Positions 8,309 through 17,826 are shown, counted from the first letter of the stretch. The stretch is DNA of 64,000 bases from Pseudoclavibacter sp. 13-3 (GCF_021168475.1 NZ_JAJOZT010000003.1:1-64000); one strand, 5' to 3'. Notes: generated from the sequence alone by a model not told the origin. Translations and numbers: made by a program.

Positions 8309-9295
8309 TCAGATCGTGGTGACCCGATCGCCCAGTCGTGCCGCGGTCACGTCGACGGCGTCGGGATTGCGGTCGATCAGCACGAAGCGTCGATCGAGCT
8401 GGGCGGCGACTGCTCCGGTGGTGCCAGATCCGCAGAAGAAGTCGAGCACGAGATCGCCCGGTCGACTCGAGGCCTGCACGATGCGGCGCAGCACGCCTTC
8501 GGGCTTCTGCGTGGGGTATCCGGTGCGCTCCGATCCGCTGGTGGGCACGATGGTGTGCCACCAGACATCGGTCGGCAGCTTGCCTCGCGCGGCCTTCTCT
8601 GGGGTGACCAGCCCCGGTGCCATGTAGGGCTCACGGTCGACGCCGGCCGAGTCGAAGAAGTAGCGATCCGGTCGTTTCACGTAGACCAGGATCGTGTCGT
8701 GCTTCGCCGGCCAGCGTCGCCGCGACTTGCCCCCGAAGTCATATGCCCAGATCAGCTCGTTGAGAAAGCAGTCGCGGCCGAAGACGGCGTCGAGCATCAC
8801 CTTGGCGTAGTGCGCCTCGCGATAGTCGAGATGCACGTAGAGCGTGCCGGTCTCGTCGAGCAGTCGCCAGGCCTCGAGCAGCAGCGGTTCGAGAAATCCC
8901 CAGTAGTCGTCGAAGCGGTCGTCGTACTCGCGCAGCCGCCCCCGCACGGCGCGGTACGAGGCACCCTGAAAGCCGGTGCGCAGCCTTCCGCGCGGGGTCG
9001 CCGCGGATGCGCTGGTCGCGCCGGCGTGGGATGCCGCGGGGCCGGATGCGTCGCCATCAGCAGGCTCTTGGACGTCTGCCGCGGCGGTCACTCGTCGCGC
9101 AGACATGCGCTGCGCCGTCTGCCGCCGCCCGGTGTTGAACGGCGGATCGATGTAGATGAGCTGGCAGCAGCCGTCGTCGAGCAGGGGCAGCACGCGTCCG
9201 CTCTCGCCCGCGACGAGCAGGCCGTGCCCCGAGGCCAGATCGCGTATCGACTCGCTCAGCTCGGCGGCCGTCGGATCGGTCGTCCTGTCGGTCAC
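8309..9295 (-). CDS. Site-specific DNA methyltransferase (beta-class N4/N6)
   Basis: About 328 residues. Motif IV DPPFNTG precedes motif I FCGSGTTGAVAAQL, the beta-class order. GYPTQKPEGVLRRIV and LNELIWAYDFGGKSRRRWPAKHDTI are also conserved in this family. It transfers a methyl group from SAM to adenine N6 or cytosine N4 of DNA. An Ala/Gly-rich stretch after motif IV (about residues 65-105) is an unconserved insertion. No restriction gene is near, so it looks like an orphan. GTG at 9295 overlaps the hydrolase stop by the GTGA pattern; another GTG at 9313 is possible. Confidence 0.85.
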   Translation of the reverse strand: MTDRTTDPTAAELSESIRDLASGHGLLVAGESGRVLPLLDDGCCQLIYIDPPFNTGRRQTAQRMSARRVTAAADVQEPADGDASGPAASHAGATSASAATPRGRLRTGFQGASYRAVRGRLREYDDRFDDYWGFLEPLLLEAWRLLDETGTLYVHLDYREAHYAKVMLDAVFGRDCFLNELIWAYDFGGKSRRRWPAKHDTILVYVKRPDRYFFDSAGVDREPYMAPGLVTPEKAARGKLPTDVWWHTIVPTSGSERTGYPTQKPEGVLRRIVQASSRPGDLVLDFFCGSGTTGAVAAQLDRRFVLIDRNPDAVDVTAARLGDRVTTI

Positions 9296-10233
9296 AGCTG
9301 CCGCTCGATCCACGCGATGATGTCGCCGACCACCTGATCTCCGTCGATCTCGTTGAAGATCTCATGTCGCATGCCCTCGTAGAGCCGCACGTCGACGTGC
9401 TGCAGGCCGACGTCTCGATAGGCCTGTGCGAGTCGCTCGATCGACTTCGGGGTGCCGACCGGGTCATCGGTGCCGTTGGCGATGAGCAGCGGGATGTCGC
9501 TGCGGATGCGCGGCGTCGGCCGGGTGAACAGCCGAAGAGCGTCCCAGAACCCGTGGCTGGAGAGCACGGTGCGGTCAGTGGTCAGCGGATCCGCCGCAAA
9601 GGCGCGACCGACTTCGGAACGGCTGCTGAGCCATTCGTAGCCGCTGGCGCCCGGGGCGTCCCAGCGGCGGTTGAAGCGGCTGGAGGCCACCCACCCGGGC
9701 TGGCAGTAGGCGGTGCCGGTGAGTACGGCGGCGGCATAGGTCTGCGAACGGATGTTCAGCAGATGCTGGGTGATGAACGACCCCCAGCTGTGCCCGAAGA
9801 TGACCGGTGCCCGACCGTCGCCGAGCTCGGCGGCGGCGCGAGACACCGCCCGCACGGCGAGGATGGTGGCCTCGAGACCGCCTTTGCCCAGCCGCCCCAT
9901 CGCCCTGCGCGTGTCGATCGGGGCGGCGACAGCGGGGTCGTCTGCCGAAGCGGTGAGCAGCGCCGCCGCCCCGGTCGCCCCGTGGCCGCGATGATCGTCG
10001 GCGATGACGTCGAAACCCGCCCCGGTGAGCCGGCTCGCGATCGGGATGTAACGGCCGGCGTGTTCGCCGATGCCGTGCACCAGCTGCACCACGCCGCGTG
10101 ACCGGTCGGTCGCTGCACGCCACACATAGTGGTAGTTCGCGACGCCCCAGCGGTCGATCATGGTGTGCACCTCGGCACCGGATCGCCGCAGGCGATCGAG
10201 GTGCTGTTCGAGCACCTGTGCAGTCCCTGTCAT
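9292..10233 (-). CDS. Alpha/beta hydrolase, monoacylglycerol lipase/lysophospholipase type
   Basis: 313 residues of the serine aminopeptidase S33 (Hydrolase_4) group. [14 protein letters not shown] is the oxyanion-hole region, FGHSWGSF carries the nucleophilic Ser, NGTDDPVG the acid and GMRHEIFNE the His. Likely substrates are monoacylglycerols or lysophospholipids. The ATG at 10233 is chosen over an upstream in-frame start: TACAGT ends 7 nt before it, which implies leaderless transcription. It is translationally coupled to the downstream methyltransferase and divergent from trhO. Confidence 0.88.
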   Translation of the reverse strand: MTGTAQVLEQHLDRLRRSGAEVHTMIDRWGVANYHYVWRAATDRSRGVVQLVHGIGEHAGRYIPIASRLTGAGFDVIADDHRGHGATGAAALLTASADDPAVAAPIDTRRAMGRLGKGGLEATILAVRAVSRAAAELGDGRAPVIFGHSWGSFITQHLLNIRSQTYAAAVLTGTAYCQPGWVASSRFNRRWDAPGASGYEWLSSRSEVGRAFAADPLTTDRTVLSSHGFWDALRLFTRPTPRIRSDIPLLIANGTDDPVGTPKSIERLAQAYRDVGLQHVDVRLYEGMRHEIFNEIDGDQVVGDIIAWIERQL

Positions 10234-10240
10234 GAGGTTC

Positions 10241-10286
10241 ACTGTAGCGGCATCGCCGTTCCGCACCGATCTGAACCAGATAGGCT
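10241..10286. promoter_or_regulatory. Divergent leaderless promoters of hydrolase and trhO
   Basis: TACAGT on the minus strand (10241-10246) is 7 nt from the hydrolase ATG. TAGGCT on the plus strand (10281-10286) is 8 nt from the trhO ATG. Confidence 0.55.
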
Positions 10287-10294
10287 GTGAGATC

Positions 10295-11188
10295 ATGCGC
10301 AAGGTCTTGCTCTACTACCTGTTCACCCCGATCGCCGACCCCGAGGCCGTGCGACTCTGGCAGATCGCACTGTGCGAGGGGCTCGATCTGCGCGGCCGCA
10401 TCATCGTCTCGGAGCACGGCATCAACGGCACGGTCTGCGGCGACATCGAGTCGTGCCGCGCCTACGTTCGGCGCACGCGTGAGTATCAGCCGTTCCACGA
10501 CCTCGAGGTGAAGTGGTCGTCGGCCGACGAACAGGTCTTTCCTCGACTTCGGGTCAAGGTGCGCCCTGAGCTGGTCTCGTTCGGCGCCCCCGGCGAGTTC
10601 CGGGTAGACGAGCACGGCGTGGTGGGCGGCGGTCGACATCTGAGCCCGGCGCAGGTCGATCAGCTGGTCGCCGAACGCGGCGACGAGGTGGTGTTCTTCG
10701 ACGGACGAAACGCCTTCGAAGCCGAGGTCGGGCGCTTCGCAGGCGCCGTCGTGCCCCCAGTCGAGCACACCCGAGACTTCGTCGACGTGCTCGACCGCGG
10801 CGACTACGACGACCTCAAGCACCGGCCGATCGTGACCTACTGCACCGGAGGCATCCGCTGTGAAGTGCTCTCGGCGCTGATGCGCGCTCGTGGCTTCGAC
10901 GAGGTCTATCAGATCGACGGCGGCATCGTCAGGTACGGCGAGCAGCGCGGCGACGACGGCCTCTGGCAGGGGTCGCTCTACGTCTTCGACGACCGCAAGA
11001 CGATCACGTTCAGCGACCACGCAGCACAGGTGGGCCGCTGTGCGCTGACCGGTGCCCCCACCACGACCTACTACGACCTCGATCGTCTGCCAGACGAGCT
11101 CGTCACCGCCCTCGGGCATGCGCCCGGCGACGCGGGGCAGGTGCTCCTGTGCGACGATGTCGTCGCCCGCTACACGAAGGCCCGGTAG
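10295..11188 (+). CDS. trhO: tRNA uridine(34) hydroxylase, rhodanese family
   Basis: 297 residues, the YceA/TrhO family. An N-terminal acylphosphatase-like domain ([34 protein letters not shown]) precedes a rhodanese domain with the active-site loop YCTGGIRCE, where the first Cys is catalytic. In the characterised enzymes it makes 5-hydroxyuridine at position 34 with O2, a step toward mo5U/cmo5U in tRNAs with U34 such as tRNA-Ser(TGA). ATG at 10295 follows TAGGCT by 8 nt. The esterase gene starts immediately after the stop, suggesting one operon. Confidence 0.92.
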   Translation: MRKVLLYYLFTPIADPEAVRLWQIALCEGLDLRGRIIVSEHGINGTVCGDIESCRAYVRRTREYQPFHDLEVKWSSADEQVFPRLRVKVRPELVSFGAPGEFRVDEHGVVGGGRHLSPAQVDQLVAERGDEVVFFDGRNAFEAEVGRFAGAVVPPVEHTRDFVDVLDRGDYDDLKHRPIVTYCTGGIRCEVLSALMRARGFDEVYQIDGGIVRYGEQRGDDGLWQGSLYVFDDRKTITFSDHAAQVGRCALTGAPTTTYYDLDRLPDELVTALGHAPGDAGQVLLCDDVVARYTKAR

Positions 11189-12541
11189 GTGATGCTGAAC
11201 TGGCTGCCTGACGTCAATCTGGTCGACGGCACACTCGTCTCGACCCTGCGCATCGTGGTGTTCGCCGGCATCATCGCGCTGCTCGGGTCGCTGTGGCGCC
11301 GCTGGCGAACGCTGCTCGTCGTGATCGGCGTCGCCGTGGCGAGCGGTGGCCTGGGGTGGCTGGGCGCCTGGCTGGTCTCTGACGTGTTCGACGTGTTCGG
11401 CGTCAGCATCGGCGCGGTCGCCATGCGTCGGGTCGGGCTGGGGTTCGCCGAGCTCGGGGCGCTGATCTCTGTGGTCGTCGTCGCAGGCAGCTGGCGCAGC
11501 TGGCGGCGTTGGGCCGCTCTGGTGGTGGCGGTCGCCTCGCTGTGCTTCACGGCTCTGCAGGTGAACTCGACCTTCGGGCAGTACCCGACGCTGCACGCCG
11601 CACTGGGCATCTCGAAGTTCGGGCCGGCGAACGGTTCGCTGCTGCGCACCTCTGACCTCTCACTCGGCGACTGGCGCGGTCGGAATCATGATCTGCCCGA
11701 CCACGGCACCGTCGTGTCGGTGACGATTCCCGCGCAGACCTCTGACTTCCACGCCCGCGCCGGGGTGGTCTACCTGCCGCCCGCCGCGGTCGCCGACGAC
11801 CCGCCGCAGCTGCCGGTCATCGTGGCGATGACCGGGCAGCCCGGGTCGCCTGACGACATGTTCACCGCCGGTCAGCTGCAGCCGATGCTCGATGCCTACG
11901 CCGCACAGCACGACGGCGTCGCCCCCATCGTGGTCGTTCCCGATCAGCTCGGCAACGCCTACCAGAACCCCATCTGCGTCGATTCGCAGCAGATGGGGCA
12001 GGTCGAGACCTACCTCATGCACGACGTGCCTGACTGGATCTCGCACCACCTGCCCGTGAGCACCGAGTCGAGTCAGTGGACACTCGGCGGATTCAGCCAG
12101 GGCGCCACCTGCACGATGCAGATGGGGCCGGCGAACGCGGCGCTCTTCGGGCATCTCTTCGCGATCTCGAGTGAGATGCAGCCCAACAACGCGACCGAGT
12201 CCGAGATGATCGATCAGTACTTCGGCGGCGACCGCAGCGCATTCGTCGCGAAGACTCCGCTCGGGGCGCTCGCACAGCATCCGGCCACGGGCCAGACCCT
12301 GCTGCTCGCCGCCGGCAGCAACGACGCCGACGCTCAGAGCGCGATCGCCAAGTTCGTCCCGGTCGCGCAGCAGACAGGGCGCGAGGTGCAGACCTTCATC
12401 TCACAGGGCACCGGTCATGACTGGTACACCGTGCGTGCGGTGCTGCCGTCGATCATCGACGTGCTCGGGGTTCAGGTCGGCCTGGCCGATCAGGAGGAGC
12501 CCGCCCAGACCTGGCCCGACGTCGTGCGGGCAACGCCATGA
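11189..12541 (+). CDS. Membrane-anchored esterase (candidate aminoacyl-lipid hydrolase)
   Basis: 450 residues. Three or four TM helices fill about residues 20-125. An extracytoplasmic esterase domain of the antigen-85/esterase-D alpha/beta-hydrolase type follows: MTGQPGSPDDMF, VVVPDQLG, LGGFSQGATCTMQM with the nucleophilic Ser, and a catalytic His in GTGHDWYT. It starts right after the trhO stop (GTG 11189 or ATG 11192), and its TGA overlaps the ATG of the mprF-like gene by 4 bases. Coupling with an aminoacyl-lipid synthase suggests it hydrolyses the aminoacylated lipid, as reported for paired synthase/hydrolase genes in Corynebacterium. That role is inference. Confidence 0.75.
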   Translation: MMLNWLPDVNLVDGTLVSTLRIVVFAGIIALLGSLWRRWRTLLVVIGVAVASGGLGWLGAWLVSDVFDVFGVSIGAVAMRRVGLGFAELGALISVVVVAGSWRSWRRWAALVVAVASLCFTALQVNSTFGQYPTLHAALGISKFGPANGSLLRTSDLSLGDWRGRNHDLPDHGTVVSVTIPAQTSDFHARAGVVYLPPAAVADDPPQLPVIVAMTGQPGSPDDMFTAGQLQPMLDAYAAQHDGVAPIVVVPDQLGNAYQNPICVDSQQMGQVETYLMHDVPDWISHHLPVSTESSQWTLGGFSQGATCTMQMGPANAALFGHLFAISSEMQPNNATESEMIDQYFGGDRSAFVAKTPLGALAQHPATGQTLLLAAGSNDADAQSAIAKFVPVAQQTGREVQTFISQGTGHDWYTVRAVLPSIIDVLGVQVGLADQEEPAQTWPDVVRATP

Positions 12542-15069
12542 TCGACGAGATGAGGCGCCTGCTCGCTGCCGTGCCGCGCTGGCTGCGTGCCCGACCGCTC
12601 ACCGTCACCGTGGTGATCCTGCTGATCGTCGCCAACGTGCTGGTGCGAGTGCTCGACGCGGTGCTGGGCACATCGCTGCGCACCGACCTGTCGAGCGTCA
12701 GCGTCATGCAGACGGCGGCCGGGCACTCCCTGTTCGTCCCGGTCTCGATGCTGATCGGCGAGCGGTGGATGCTGGTGGCGGTGCACGTGCTCCTCACGCT
12801 GGTGCTGCTGGGCGTCGCGGAGCGCCGGCTGGGCTGGGCGCGCGCGCTGATCGGCCTCGTGGTCGCCGGCCTCGGCGGCACGGTGATCGGCATGCTGCTG
12901 CTGCTCGCCGGACTGCACATCAACGAGCTGTGGTCGCTGAGCCTGGCCACCCAGTCGAGCACCACGGTCTGGGCGCCGCTGACCGGCGTGCTGCTGGCGT
13001 CGACCGGCATGATGAACGTGTTCTGGCGTCGTCGGGTGCGCACAGTCGGCTACTCGGTGCTGGTCGCGCTGCTGCTCTTCGGCGCGACGCCCGGTCACCT
13101 CTATGCGCTGCTGGCCGCGGTCATCGGGCAGGTGCTGGGCATGTGGTGGGGCCGAGACCGCCACGTGCATGTGGTCGGCCGCAGCTCACACCACGAGGCC
13201 CGCGTGCTGCTGGCGACGATGGTCGCGGTGCTGGGCGTCGGCCCGGTGCTCACGGTGTTCTCGGCGGTGCCGCTCGGGCCGCTGGCGCCGCTCGGCCTGC
13301 TGCTCAGCGAGGGCGACATCGACATCAGCGGGTCGGGGCCGATCTCCGACCAGCTGGCGAGGTGCCTCGACAGCGACCAGCTCGCCGGGTGTCTGCACGA
13401 GTTCTCGGTGGCACGCGTCTCGACGATCAGCGGCATCGTGGTGACCATTCTGCCCACGTTGCTGCTGCTCGTGAGCGCGTATGGCATCCTTCGCGGCCGC
13501 CGCGTGGCGGCCTGGATGGCCATCGGCATCAACCTCGCCTACTCGCTGCTCTCGCTCTGGTACTTCTTGATCGGGCCGTTCCTGATCGGCGGGCTGTCGC
13601 TCAACCACCATCACGGCGTCGGCGAGATCACCTTCGTGCTGCTGGCCTCAGCGCTCGCTCCGCTCGTCGTCTCGGCGCTGCTCGTGGGCGGGTTGAGGCA
13701 CCTGCAGCTGCGACCGTCTCGTCGACGTCTGATCTGTGCGGTCACCGCCAGTCTCGGCACCTTCGCCGTGCTCTCGGCGCTGTACCTCGTCGTCGGCGTC
13801 GTGCGACCCGACGACTTCACGCCGCAGGCGTCGTTCGCAGACCTGCTCGTCGACCTGCCCGAGCGCTTTCTGCCGGCCGGGTTCTTGGGCCTGACCCGAC
13901 CCGGGTTTCTGCCCGCGGGCGCGCTCGCAGGCATGATCTATCACTGGATGGGTCCGCTGACCTGGCTGGTGGTCATCGTGAGCTCGATCTCGCTGCTGCA
14001 GGTCGTGCCGCCGCGCTCGGAGCGCGCGGCGCGGGCGAAGGTCGACGATCTGCTGCTCCAGGGCGGTCGGTCGCTCTCGTTCATGGCCACCTGGCCGCAC
14101 AACACGTACTGGTTCTCGTCGACCGGGCGCGTCGGCATCGCCTATCGCACGTCGCACGGTGTGGCACTCACCGTGGGGGAGCCGTTCGGCGCCGAGAACG
14201 AGAGAGACGCGGCCACGCTCGAGTTCGCTCGATTCTGCGACGATCACGCACTGGTGCCGGTGTTCTACAGCGTGCACGACCATTGCCGCGACCTGCTCGC
14301 CGCGCACGGCTGGAGCTCGCAGTCGGTCGGTCTGGAGTCGGTCATCGACCCGGTGCACTGGCAGACGAAGGGCAAGCGCTGGCAGGATGTGCGCACCGCG
14401 ATCAACCGTGCCAAGCGTGAGGGAGTGAGCGACCGCCTCTCGGCGTTCGCCGACCTCTCGCTGGCCACGCAGCTGCAGATCAAGGCCATCAGCGAAGAGT
14501 GGGTCAGCGAGAAGGCACTGCCCGAGATGGGCTTCACACTGGGCGGCGTCGAGCAGCTGCGCGACCGCCGGGTGCGTCTGCTGCTGGCCGAGAACGAAGA
14601 CGGTCAGGTGCTCGCCGTGACCAGCTGGCTGCCGTTCTGGCGCGACGGTCGCGTCGTCGGATGGACTCTCGACTTCATGCGCCGCCACCCCGACAGCTCG
14701 AACGGTGTCATGGAGTTTCTGATCGCACGCATGGCCGAGCGGCTGCAAGAGGAGGGCGAGGCTGAGAGCATGAGTCTCTCGGCTGCACCGCTCGCGGGCC
14801 TCGACGAGAACGACGCCTCTGCACTCTCGCGCCTGCTGGCGGCGATCAGCGACGCGTTGGAGCCGGTCTACGGCTTTCGGTCGCTCTTCTTCTTCAAGCG
14901 CAAGTTCCAGCCCGAAGAGCAGCAGATCTCGGTGGTCTATCCGGATGCGTCGGCGCTGTCGTCGATCGCGCTCGCGGTCACCGAGGCGTACGTTCCGGGC
15001 ATGCGCCTCGATCAGCTGGTGACCTCGTTGCGGCGCAGCGAGGCGACAAGCGACGTCTCACCGAGTTAG
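12538..15069 (+). CDS. mprF: MprF-like aminoacyl-phospholipid synthase (DUF2156) with multi-span N-terminus
   Basis: 843 residues. The N-terminal half has about 12 hydrophobic segments; the first six look rhomboid-like. The C-terminal third (from about residue 500) is the DUF2156 aminoacyltransferase: SLSFMATWPHNTYWFSSTGRVG, then LTVGEPFG, GLESVIDPVHWQTKGKRWQDVRTA and GFRSLFFFKRKFQP. The family moves Lys or Ala from aminoacyl-tRNA to phosphatidylglycerol or diacylglycerol on the inner leaflet and flips the product. The result is lower surface negative charge and resistance to cationic peptides. The amino acid used cannot be read here. No LysRS domain is fused. It is coupled to the esterase gene by ATGA. 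Confidence 0.85.
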   Translation: MIDEMRRLLAAVPRWLRARPLTVTVVILLIVANVLVRVLDAVLGTSLRTDLSSVSVMQTAAGHSLFVPVSMLIGERWMLVAVHVLLTLVLLGVAERRLGWARALIGLVVAGLGGTVIGMLLLLAGLHINELWSLSLATQSSTTVWAPLTGVLLASTGMMNVFWRRRVRTVGYSVLVALLLFGATPGHLYALLAAVIGQVLGMWWGRDRHVHVVGRSSHHEARVLLATMVAVLGVGPVLTVFSAVPLGPLAPLGLLLSEGDIDISGSGPISDQLARCLDSDQLAGCLHEFSVARVSTISGIVVTILPTLLLLVSAYGILRGRRVAAWMAIGINLAYSLLSLWYFLIGPFLIGGLSLNHHHGVGEITFVLLASALAPLVVSALLVGGLRHLQLRPSRRRLICAVTASLGTFAVLSALYLVVGVVRPDDFTPQASFADLLVDLPERFLPAGFLGLTRPGFLPAGALAGMIYHWMGPLTWLVVIVSSISLLQVVPPRSERAARAKVDDLLLQGGRSLSFMATWPHNTYWFSSTGRVGIAYRTSHGVALTVGEPFGAENERDAATLEFARFCDDHALVPVFYSVHDHCRDLLAAHGWSSQSVGLESVIDPVHWQTKGKRWQDVRTAINRAKREGVSDRLSAFADLSLATQLQIKAISEEWVSEKALPEMGFTLGGVEQLRDRRVRLLLAENEDGQVLAVTSWLPFWRDGRVVGWTLDFMRRHPDSSNGVMEFLIARMAERLQEEGEAESMSLSAAPLAGLDENDASALSRLLAAISDALEPVYGFRSLFFFKRKFQPEEQQISVVYPDASALSSIALAVTEAYVPGMRLDQLVTSLRRSEATSDVSPS

Positions 15070-15178
15070 GCATCTGAACGCCAGGCGGCTACCATGGCCA
15101 CACACGAGGTCATGCACAGCGGTGCCGTGCCGCGCGACACCGAAGACGGCTGACCTCTCGACAGAGAGGAACGACATC

Positions 15179-15439
15179 ATGAGCTTTCTCGGATTCCTTC
15201 TGCTCGGCCTCATCGCCGGCGCCATCGCCAAAGCCATCCTGCCCGGCAAATCAGACGGCGGCTGGATCTCGACCCTGGTGCTCGGCATCATCGGCGCCAT
15301 GCTCGGCGGCTGGCTGGGCAACGTGCTCTTCGGTGCCGAGATGAGTCGCTTCTTCTCGATCGGCTCGTGGGCGCTCGCGATCGGCGGCTCGTTGATCGTG
15401 CTGCTGATCTGGGGTGCGATCACCCGCAAGCGCAGCTGA
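15179..15439 (+). CDS. GlsB/YeaQ/YmgE family membrane protein
   Basis: 86 residues with three TM helices and the family signature GLIAGAIAKAILPG followed by a glycine-rich GIIGAMLGGWLGNVLFG. Members (transglycosylase-associated proteins) are stress-linked in Firmicutes; the biochemical role is unknown. The ATG at 15179 has AGAGAGGA 8 nt upstream. The frame is open upstream but lacks another good start. A hydrolase gene follows after 7 bp. Confidence 0.88.
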   Translation: MSFLGFLLLGLIAGAIAKAILPGKSDGGWISTLVLGIIGAMLGGWLGNVLFGAEMSRFFSIGSWALAIGGSLIVLLIWGAITRKRS

Positions 15440-15446
15440 GCCGGGC

Positions 15447-16331
15447 GTGACAGAGACTCGGCGCTCGGCACAGGTCGCCTGCACCCGTGTGACCGTCGAC
15501 GGCGGCGAGATCTCGATGCTGCACCTCGCCGCCCCGACCGTGGCCGGTGCGAGCGCATCTCGGAGCTTCGTCGTGCTGCACGGCATCGGCATGGCGGGCA
15601 ACACCTTCGTGGGTCTTGCCGAGCGACTGAGCGCAGAAGGCGAGGTCTGGGCGCCCGACATGCCCGGTTTCGGCGATTCGCCAGAGCGTCCCACCCCGTT
15701 GAGCATTCCACAGACCGCAGACCTGCTGGCCCGATGGATGCTCGTCGCCGGCGTGCGCACCCCGGTCACGCTGGTCGGGCACTCGATGGGCACCCAGGTG
15801 GCGGCCGAGATCTGCGTGCGTCACCCGCAGCTCGTCGACCGTCTGGTGCTGATGGCGCCGACAGTCGACGCATCGGCGCGCTCGGCGACGGCCCAGGCGC
15901 TGCGCATGGCCGACGACCTGCGTGACGACAGCCTGCGCGTGCTGGGGCTCGGCCTGGCGAACTACGTGAAGGTGGGCCCGAAGTGGTTCGCCGACAAACT
16001 CGGCATCATGCTCGATCATCGCATCGAACAGGTGCTGCCCGACGTGCGCGTGCCGACGCTGGTGCTGCGCGGCAGTGAAGACAGAGTCTGCCCCGACCCC
16101 TGGGTGCGGCACTGTGCGCAGCTGACTCCCGGAGCGTCGTTCGTGCAGCTGCCCGGCGTGGGGCACGAGACGATGATCGCGAATCCGGCGCTCGCAGCGC
16201 AGGCGATTCTCGACTTTCTGCGCGCGACCGATGCCGCGAATGCTGTGGATGCTGCCGACGCGCGCGGTGCGGCGCCGCTGCACGGAGAGACCGGTCATCA
16301 GGTCTCACGGGGCACCGCTTCGGGTCACTGA
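15447..16331 (+). CDS. Alpha/beta-fold hydrolase
   Basis: 294 residues. FVVLHGIGMAGNTFVGLAE is the oxyanion motif, LVGHSMGTQVA the nucleophile elbow, RGSEDRVCPDPW the acid and PGVGHETM the His. It is close to 2-hydroxymuconate-semialdehyde hydrolase or haloperoxidase-like esterases, but the substrate cannot be named. GTG at 15447 lies 7 bp after glsB. The last 35 residues (Ala/Asp-rich, then a polar tail) look disordered. A strong hairpin terminator follows. Confidence 0.82.
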   Translation: MTETRRSAQVACTRVTVDGGEISMLHLAAPTVAGASASRSFVVLHGIGMAGNTFVGLAERLSAEGEVWAPDMPGFGDSPERPTPLSIPQTADLLARWMLVAGVRTPVTLVGHSMGTQVAAEICVRHPQLVDRLVLMAPTVDASARSATAQALRMADDLRDDSLRVLGLGLANYVKVGPKWFADKLGIMLDHRIEQVLPDVRVPTLVLRGSEDRVCPDPWVRHCAQLTPGASFVQLPGVGHETMIANPALAAQAILDFLRATDAANAVDAADARGAAPLHGETGHQVSRGTASGH

Positions 16332-16340
16332 GAGCAGCGA

Positions 16341-16375
16341 AGCGCCCCCGCAGGCCGGAGCTTGGCGGGGGCGCT
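16341..16375. terminator. Bidirectional hairpin terminator
   Basis: An 11-bp perfect stem, AGCGCCCCCGC with GCGGGGGCGCT, around a 13-nt loop, lies between the convergent hydrolase and aldehyde dehydrogenase genes. It has no long U tract, as is common in actinobacteria. Confidence 0.8.
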
Positions 16376-16415
16376 GTGTACGCAAGCGGGGCGCTGGCCC
16401 CGGCGAGTGTCGACC

Positions 16416-17807
16416 TTAGAACGAGCCGTCGATGTCGGTGACGACGACGACCTTCTCGTTCACGAACTCCTTGATGCCGAGGTCGATGAGCTCGTGGCCG
16501 TAGCCCGAGTTCTTGACCCCGCCGAACGGGATGTCGGCCTTCACGCCGGTGGGCTGGTTGATGTAGACCATGCCGGTGTCGAGACGACGAGCGACGTCCT
16601 GCGCACGGTGGATGTCCTGGCTGAACACCGAACCGCCCAGGCCGAACGGCGAGTCGTTGGCGATGCGCACGGCGTCGTCTTCGTCTTTCGCGCGGTAGAG
16701 CTGCGTCACCGGGCCGAAGAACTCGGTGTGGAACGCATCGGTGTCTTCATCGATCTCGGTGAGAATGGTCGGCTGGAAGAACGCGCCCTGAGCCGGCACG
16801 TCGGCGGCGAGGGTCTCGGCCTTGGCACCGTCTGCGACGGCCTGCTCGACCTGTGCCTTGAGATCGTCAGCAGCCTTCTGCGACGACAGCGGGGCCAGCG
16901 TGCTCTTGGGATCCATCGGATCGCCGGCGACGAGCTTGGCGACGCCCTCGCGGTACCGGGCGACGAACGTGTCGTAGACCGCGTCGACCACGATCAGGCG
17001 CTTCGACGACACGCAGACCTGACCGCCGTTCCAGTGACGGCCGAAGACGGCCCAGTCGGCGGCCTTCTCGACGTCGGCATCCTCGAGCACGATGAAGGCG
17101 TCGGCGCCGCCGAGCTCCAAGGTGCTCTTCTTGAGGTGCTTCGCGGCCAGCCCGGCCACGATCGAGCCGGCCTTCTCGCTGCCGGTCAGAGCGACGCCGC
17201 GCACGCGCGGGTCGGCGATCACACGCTCGGTCTGATCGTGCGGCAGGAAGAGATTGGTCAGCAGGCCCTCGGGCGCCCCCGCCTTGGCGAACAGGTCGAC
17301 CATGGCCAGTGCCGACTGGGGCACGTTCGAGGCGTGCTTCAGCACGATGACGTTGCCGGCGGTGACCTGCGGGGCCGTGATGCGAATCACCTGGTAGTAG
17401 GGGAAGTTCCAGGGCTCGACGGCGAAGATCACGCCCAGCGGGTCGCTGACCAGCTGCACGTCGGTGTCGCCGAAGCCGGCGGCCGGCAGGAAGCGGGGCC
17501 TGAGCGCCTCGGCGCCGAACTTCACGTAGTAGTCGAGCATCTGCGCGCAGAGCTCGACCTCGAGCTCTGCCTCGCCGATGAGCTTGCCCATCTCAAGGGT
17601 GAGAATCTCTGCGTACTCGCGCTTGTTGTCGCGCAGAATCTGCGCGGCGTTGGCCAGAATCTCGGCACGGTGCTCGAAGCTGGTCTCGCGCCAGCCGAGG
17701 AACGTCTCGTGTGCCTGCTCGAGCGCGGCGTCGACCTCCTGCTCGGTGGCGTTCGGGAACTGCTTGACGACCTCACCCGTGAACGGGTTGGTGGTTGCGT
17801 ATGCCAT
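16416..17807 (-). CDS. NAD(P)-dependent aldehyde dehydrogenase, succinate-semialdehyde type
   Basis: 463 residues of the ALDH superfamily, GabD/YneI-like. The N-terminus is ATTNPFTGEVVKQFP, typical of succinate-semialdehyde dehydrogenases. VEPWNFPYYQV is in the Rossmann region, ALTGSEKAGS is the NAD loop, LELGGADAFIV carries the catalytic Glu and NGGQVCVSSKR the catalytic Cys. It would oxidise succinate semialdehyde (or a related aldehyde) to the acid. The ATG at 17807 has GAAGAGG 4 nt upstream. The roughly 125-nt leader is extensively folded (separate entry), which suggests post-transcriptional control. Confidence 0.9.
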   Translation of the reverse strand: MAYATTNPFTGEVVKQFPNATEQEVDAALEQAHETFLGWRETSFEHRAEILANAAQILRDNKREYAEILTLEMGKLIGEAELEVELCAQMLDYYVKFGAEALRPRFLPAAGFGDTDVQLVSDPLGVIFAVEPWNFPYYQVIRITAPQVTAGNVIVLKHASNVPQSALAMVDLFAKAGAPEGLLTNLFLPHDQTERVIADPRVRGVALTGSEKAGSIVAGLAAKHLKKSTLELGGADAFIVLEDADVEKAADWAVFGRHWNGGQVCVSSKRLIVVDAVYDTFVARYREGVAKLVAGDPMDPKSTLAPLSSQKAADDLKAQVEQAVADGAKAETLAADVPAQGAFFQPTILTEIDEDTDAFHTEFFGPVTQLYRAKDEDDAVRIANDSPFGLGGSVFSQDIHRAQDVARRLDTGMVYINQPTGVKADIPFGGVKNSGYGHELIDLGIKEFVNEKVVVVTDIDGSF

Positions 17808-17826
17808 GAACCTCTTCTTTCTCGAT

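Noticed and set aside
8673-8690. Second parS-like word (GTTTCACGTAGAC) inside the methyltransferase gene
   Set aside because: Only the left half matches; it encodes conserved residues (VKRPD) and is not palindromic.
9575-11596. 673-codon reverse open frame across the hydrolase and trhO genes
   Set aside because: It is the shadow of well-supported genes on both strands; the product is low-complexity.
16231-16331. Frameshift at the end of the alpha/beta hydrolase
   Set aside because: The polar tail is unusual but in frame, and it ends just before a strong terminator; no better frame continues the domain.
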